Positions 14,442 through 15,538 of a stretch of 15,538 nucleotides of DNA are shown here, piece by piece; the stretch's first letter is position 1, and each line of letters opens with the position of its first letter. Made by a program: the position numbers and the translations under genes. The stretch spans positions 1 to 15,538 of the forward strand of contig CAMBES010000014.1 in assembly GCA_945865855.1 (NCBI GenBank), read 5' to 3'. Source of the DNA: Rhizobium sp. Q54 (GTDB lineage: Bacteria; Pseudomonadota; Alphaproteobacteria; Rickettsiales; UBA1997). A model generated the notes under the pieces. It searched no databases. It saw only the letters and a list, made by a program, of their open reading frames with translations, and had not been told where the DNA came from.

Positions 14442-15538
14442 ATGTCTAACAAAGTTATAGGTATCGATCTTGGTACTACACATTCTTGCGTCTCAATCAT
14501 GGAAGGCGGAAGCGCGAAAGTAATCGAAAATGCTGAAGGCGCACGCACTACTCCTTCGATTGTGGCATTTCTTGCTAATGGAGATAGAGCTGTCGGCGCA
14601 TCGGCAAAACGCCAAGCTGTCACTAATCCACAAAATACAATCTTTGGTATTAAGCGCTTGATTGGGCGTCGTAATGATGACGCGGCTACAGAAAAAGATC
14701 GCGGCTTAGTTCCTTACAAAATTGTTCCTTCAGCAAATGGTGATGCCTGGGTTGAAGTGAAAGGTGAAAAATATTCTCCGAGCCAAGTTTCGGCATTCAT
14801 TTTGATGAAGATGAAAGAAACCGCGGAAAGCTATCTTGGCGAAAAAATTGAAAAAGCGGTGATTACAGTTCCGGCTTATTTCAATGATTCACAACGCCAA
14901 GCTACAAAAGACGCGGGCAAGATTGCTGGCCTCGATGTTTTGCGTATCATTAACGAACCGACTGCTGCGGCTCTTGCTTACGGCTTCGATAAAAAAATCA
15001 GCCAAACAATAGTTGTTTATGATTTAGGCGGCGGAACTTTTGACGTTTCGGCTCTTGAAATTAGCTCAGACGGCGTTTTTGAAGTGAAATCAACCAATGG
15101 AGATACTTTCCTCGGCGGCGAAGATTTCGACATGCGCATTCAAGAATTTCTCACGAGCGAATTCAAAAAAGATACCGGCGTTGATTTGTCTAAAGATCCA
15201 CTCGCTTTGCAACGTTTGAAAGAAGCGGCAGAAAAAGCAAAAATTGAACTTTCTTCAACTTTAGAAACCGACATCAATCTTCCTTACATCACGGCAGACG
15301 CTTCTGGCCCTAAGCATCTCAACGTTAAATTGACTCGCGCAAAACTTGAGCAATTGGTTGATGATCTAATTCAGCGCACAATCAAACCATGCGAAAATGC
15401 CTTGCAAGACGCGGGTTTGAAGGCTTCTGACATTGACGAAGTTATTCTGGTTGGTGGCATGACGCGCATGCCAAAAGTTATCGAAGTGGTGAAAAAACTT
15501 TTCGGTAAAGAGCCAAATAAATCAGTTAATCCTGATGA
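14442..15538 (+). CDS. dnaK: Chaperone DnaK (Hsp70), 5' part, cut by window edge
   Basis: The first 365 codons of DnaK are present and in frame to the last base. This is most of the nucleotide-binding domain: GIDLGTTHSC (7-16) for phosphate binding, the NPQNT and IKRLIGR segments, VITVPAYFNDSQRQAT, INEPTAAALAYG, the DLGGGTFDVS loop that binds phosphate, and VILVGGMTRMPKV near the right edge. The substrate-binding domain lies outside the window. DnaK folds and refolds proteins with DnaJ and GrpE; whether dnaJ follows cannot be seen. The ATG has no Shine-Dalgarno. Confidence 0.97.
   Translation, partial: MSNKVIGIDLGTTHSCVSIMEGGSAKVIENAEGARTTPSIVAFLANGDRAVGASAKRQAVTNPQNTIFGIKRLIGRRNDDAATEKDRGLVPYKIVPSANGDAWVEVKGEKYSPSQVSAFILMKMKETAESYLGEKIEKAVITVPAYFNDSQRQATKDAGKIAGLDVLRIINEPTAAALAYGFDKKISQTIVVYDLGGGTFDVSALEISSDGVFEVKSTNGDTFLGGEDFDMRIQEFLTSEFKKDTGVDLSKDPLALQRLKEAAEKAKIELSSTLETDINLPYITADASGPKHLNVKLTRAKLEQLVDDLIQRTIKPCENALQDAGLKASDIDEVILVGGMTRMPKVIEVVKKLFGKEPNKSVNPD

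Noticed and set aside
14291..14623. 110-codon minus-strand frame overlapping dnaK
   Set aside because: Most of it is antisense to dnaK. Only its last 23 codons are real, as the first segment of prfB before the frameshift.
1..15538. CRISPR array, tRNA, rRNA or complete insertion sequence
   Set aside because: No spaced direct repeats of CRISPR type, no cloverleaf-like gap sequence and no transposase were seen; gene-free gaps are all shorter than 220 bp.

Overview
The window is a stretch of bacterial chromosome, AT-rich by eye, carrying single-copy housekeeping genes plus a few accessory ones. The gene set points to an alphaproteobacterium with Rickettsiales-like affinities. It has an isolated VirB8/VirB9 pair of the kind found in scattered Rickettsiales type IV secretion clusters. 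It also has a small membrane retropepsin resembling Rickettsia APRc, a uracil-DNA glycosylase of the alphaproteobacterial type that lacks part of the iron-sulfur cysteine set, and a 427-428-residue trans-sulfuration enzyme type common in alphaproteobacteria. This placement is inference; no rRNA lies in the window.

Layout. Positions 1-214 hold no gene: a 25-bp tandem duplication, an 81-nt near-perfect palindrome that looks like a paired REP element, and an A/C-rich, almost T-free tract. The retropepsin-like protease (215-817, +) converges with and overlaps virB9, which is the second gene of a minus-strand virB8-virB9 operon (2326-810). A hairpin-containing divergent region separates virB8 from rodA (+). 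rodA converges with rmuC (-). rmuC is divergent from lon, and lon heads a tight plus-strand run: lon, a zeta-toxin-like P-loop kinase, an unrecognised 130-residue protein, then yidC (junctions: 8-bp overlap, 11-bp overlap, 11-bp gap). From the right, a compact minus-strand operon reads prfB, nrdR, uracil-DNA glycosylase, a DUF374-type acyltransferase, and a Cys/Met-metabolism PLP enzyme (junctions +2, -4, -4, +2 bp). It ends in a probable intrinsic terminator that faces yidC. dnaK is divergent from prfB and runs off the right edge.

How the genes work together. Most are core functions: wall elongation (rodA), membrane protein insertion (yidC), protein quality control (lon, dnaK), translation termination (prfB), ribonucleotide reductase control (nrdR) and DNA repair (rmuC, uracil-DNA glycosylase). 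prfB carries a clear autoregulatory +1 frameshift site. The least ordinary unit is the two-gene module wedged between lon and yidC: a kinase of a family that includes toxins, overlapping both the gene for the main antitoxin-degrading protease and a small partner protein I cannot assign. It is the best candidate here for something undescribed, but its function is inference only.
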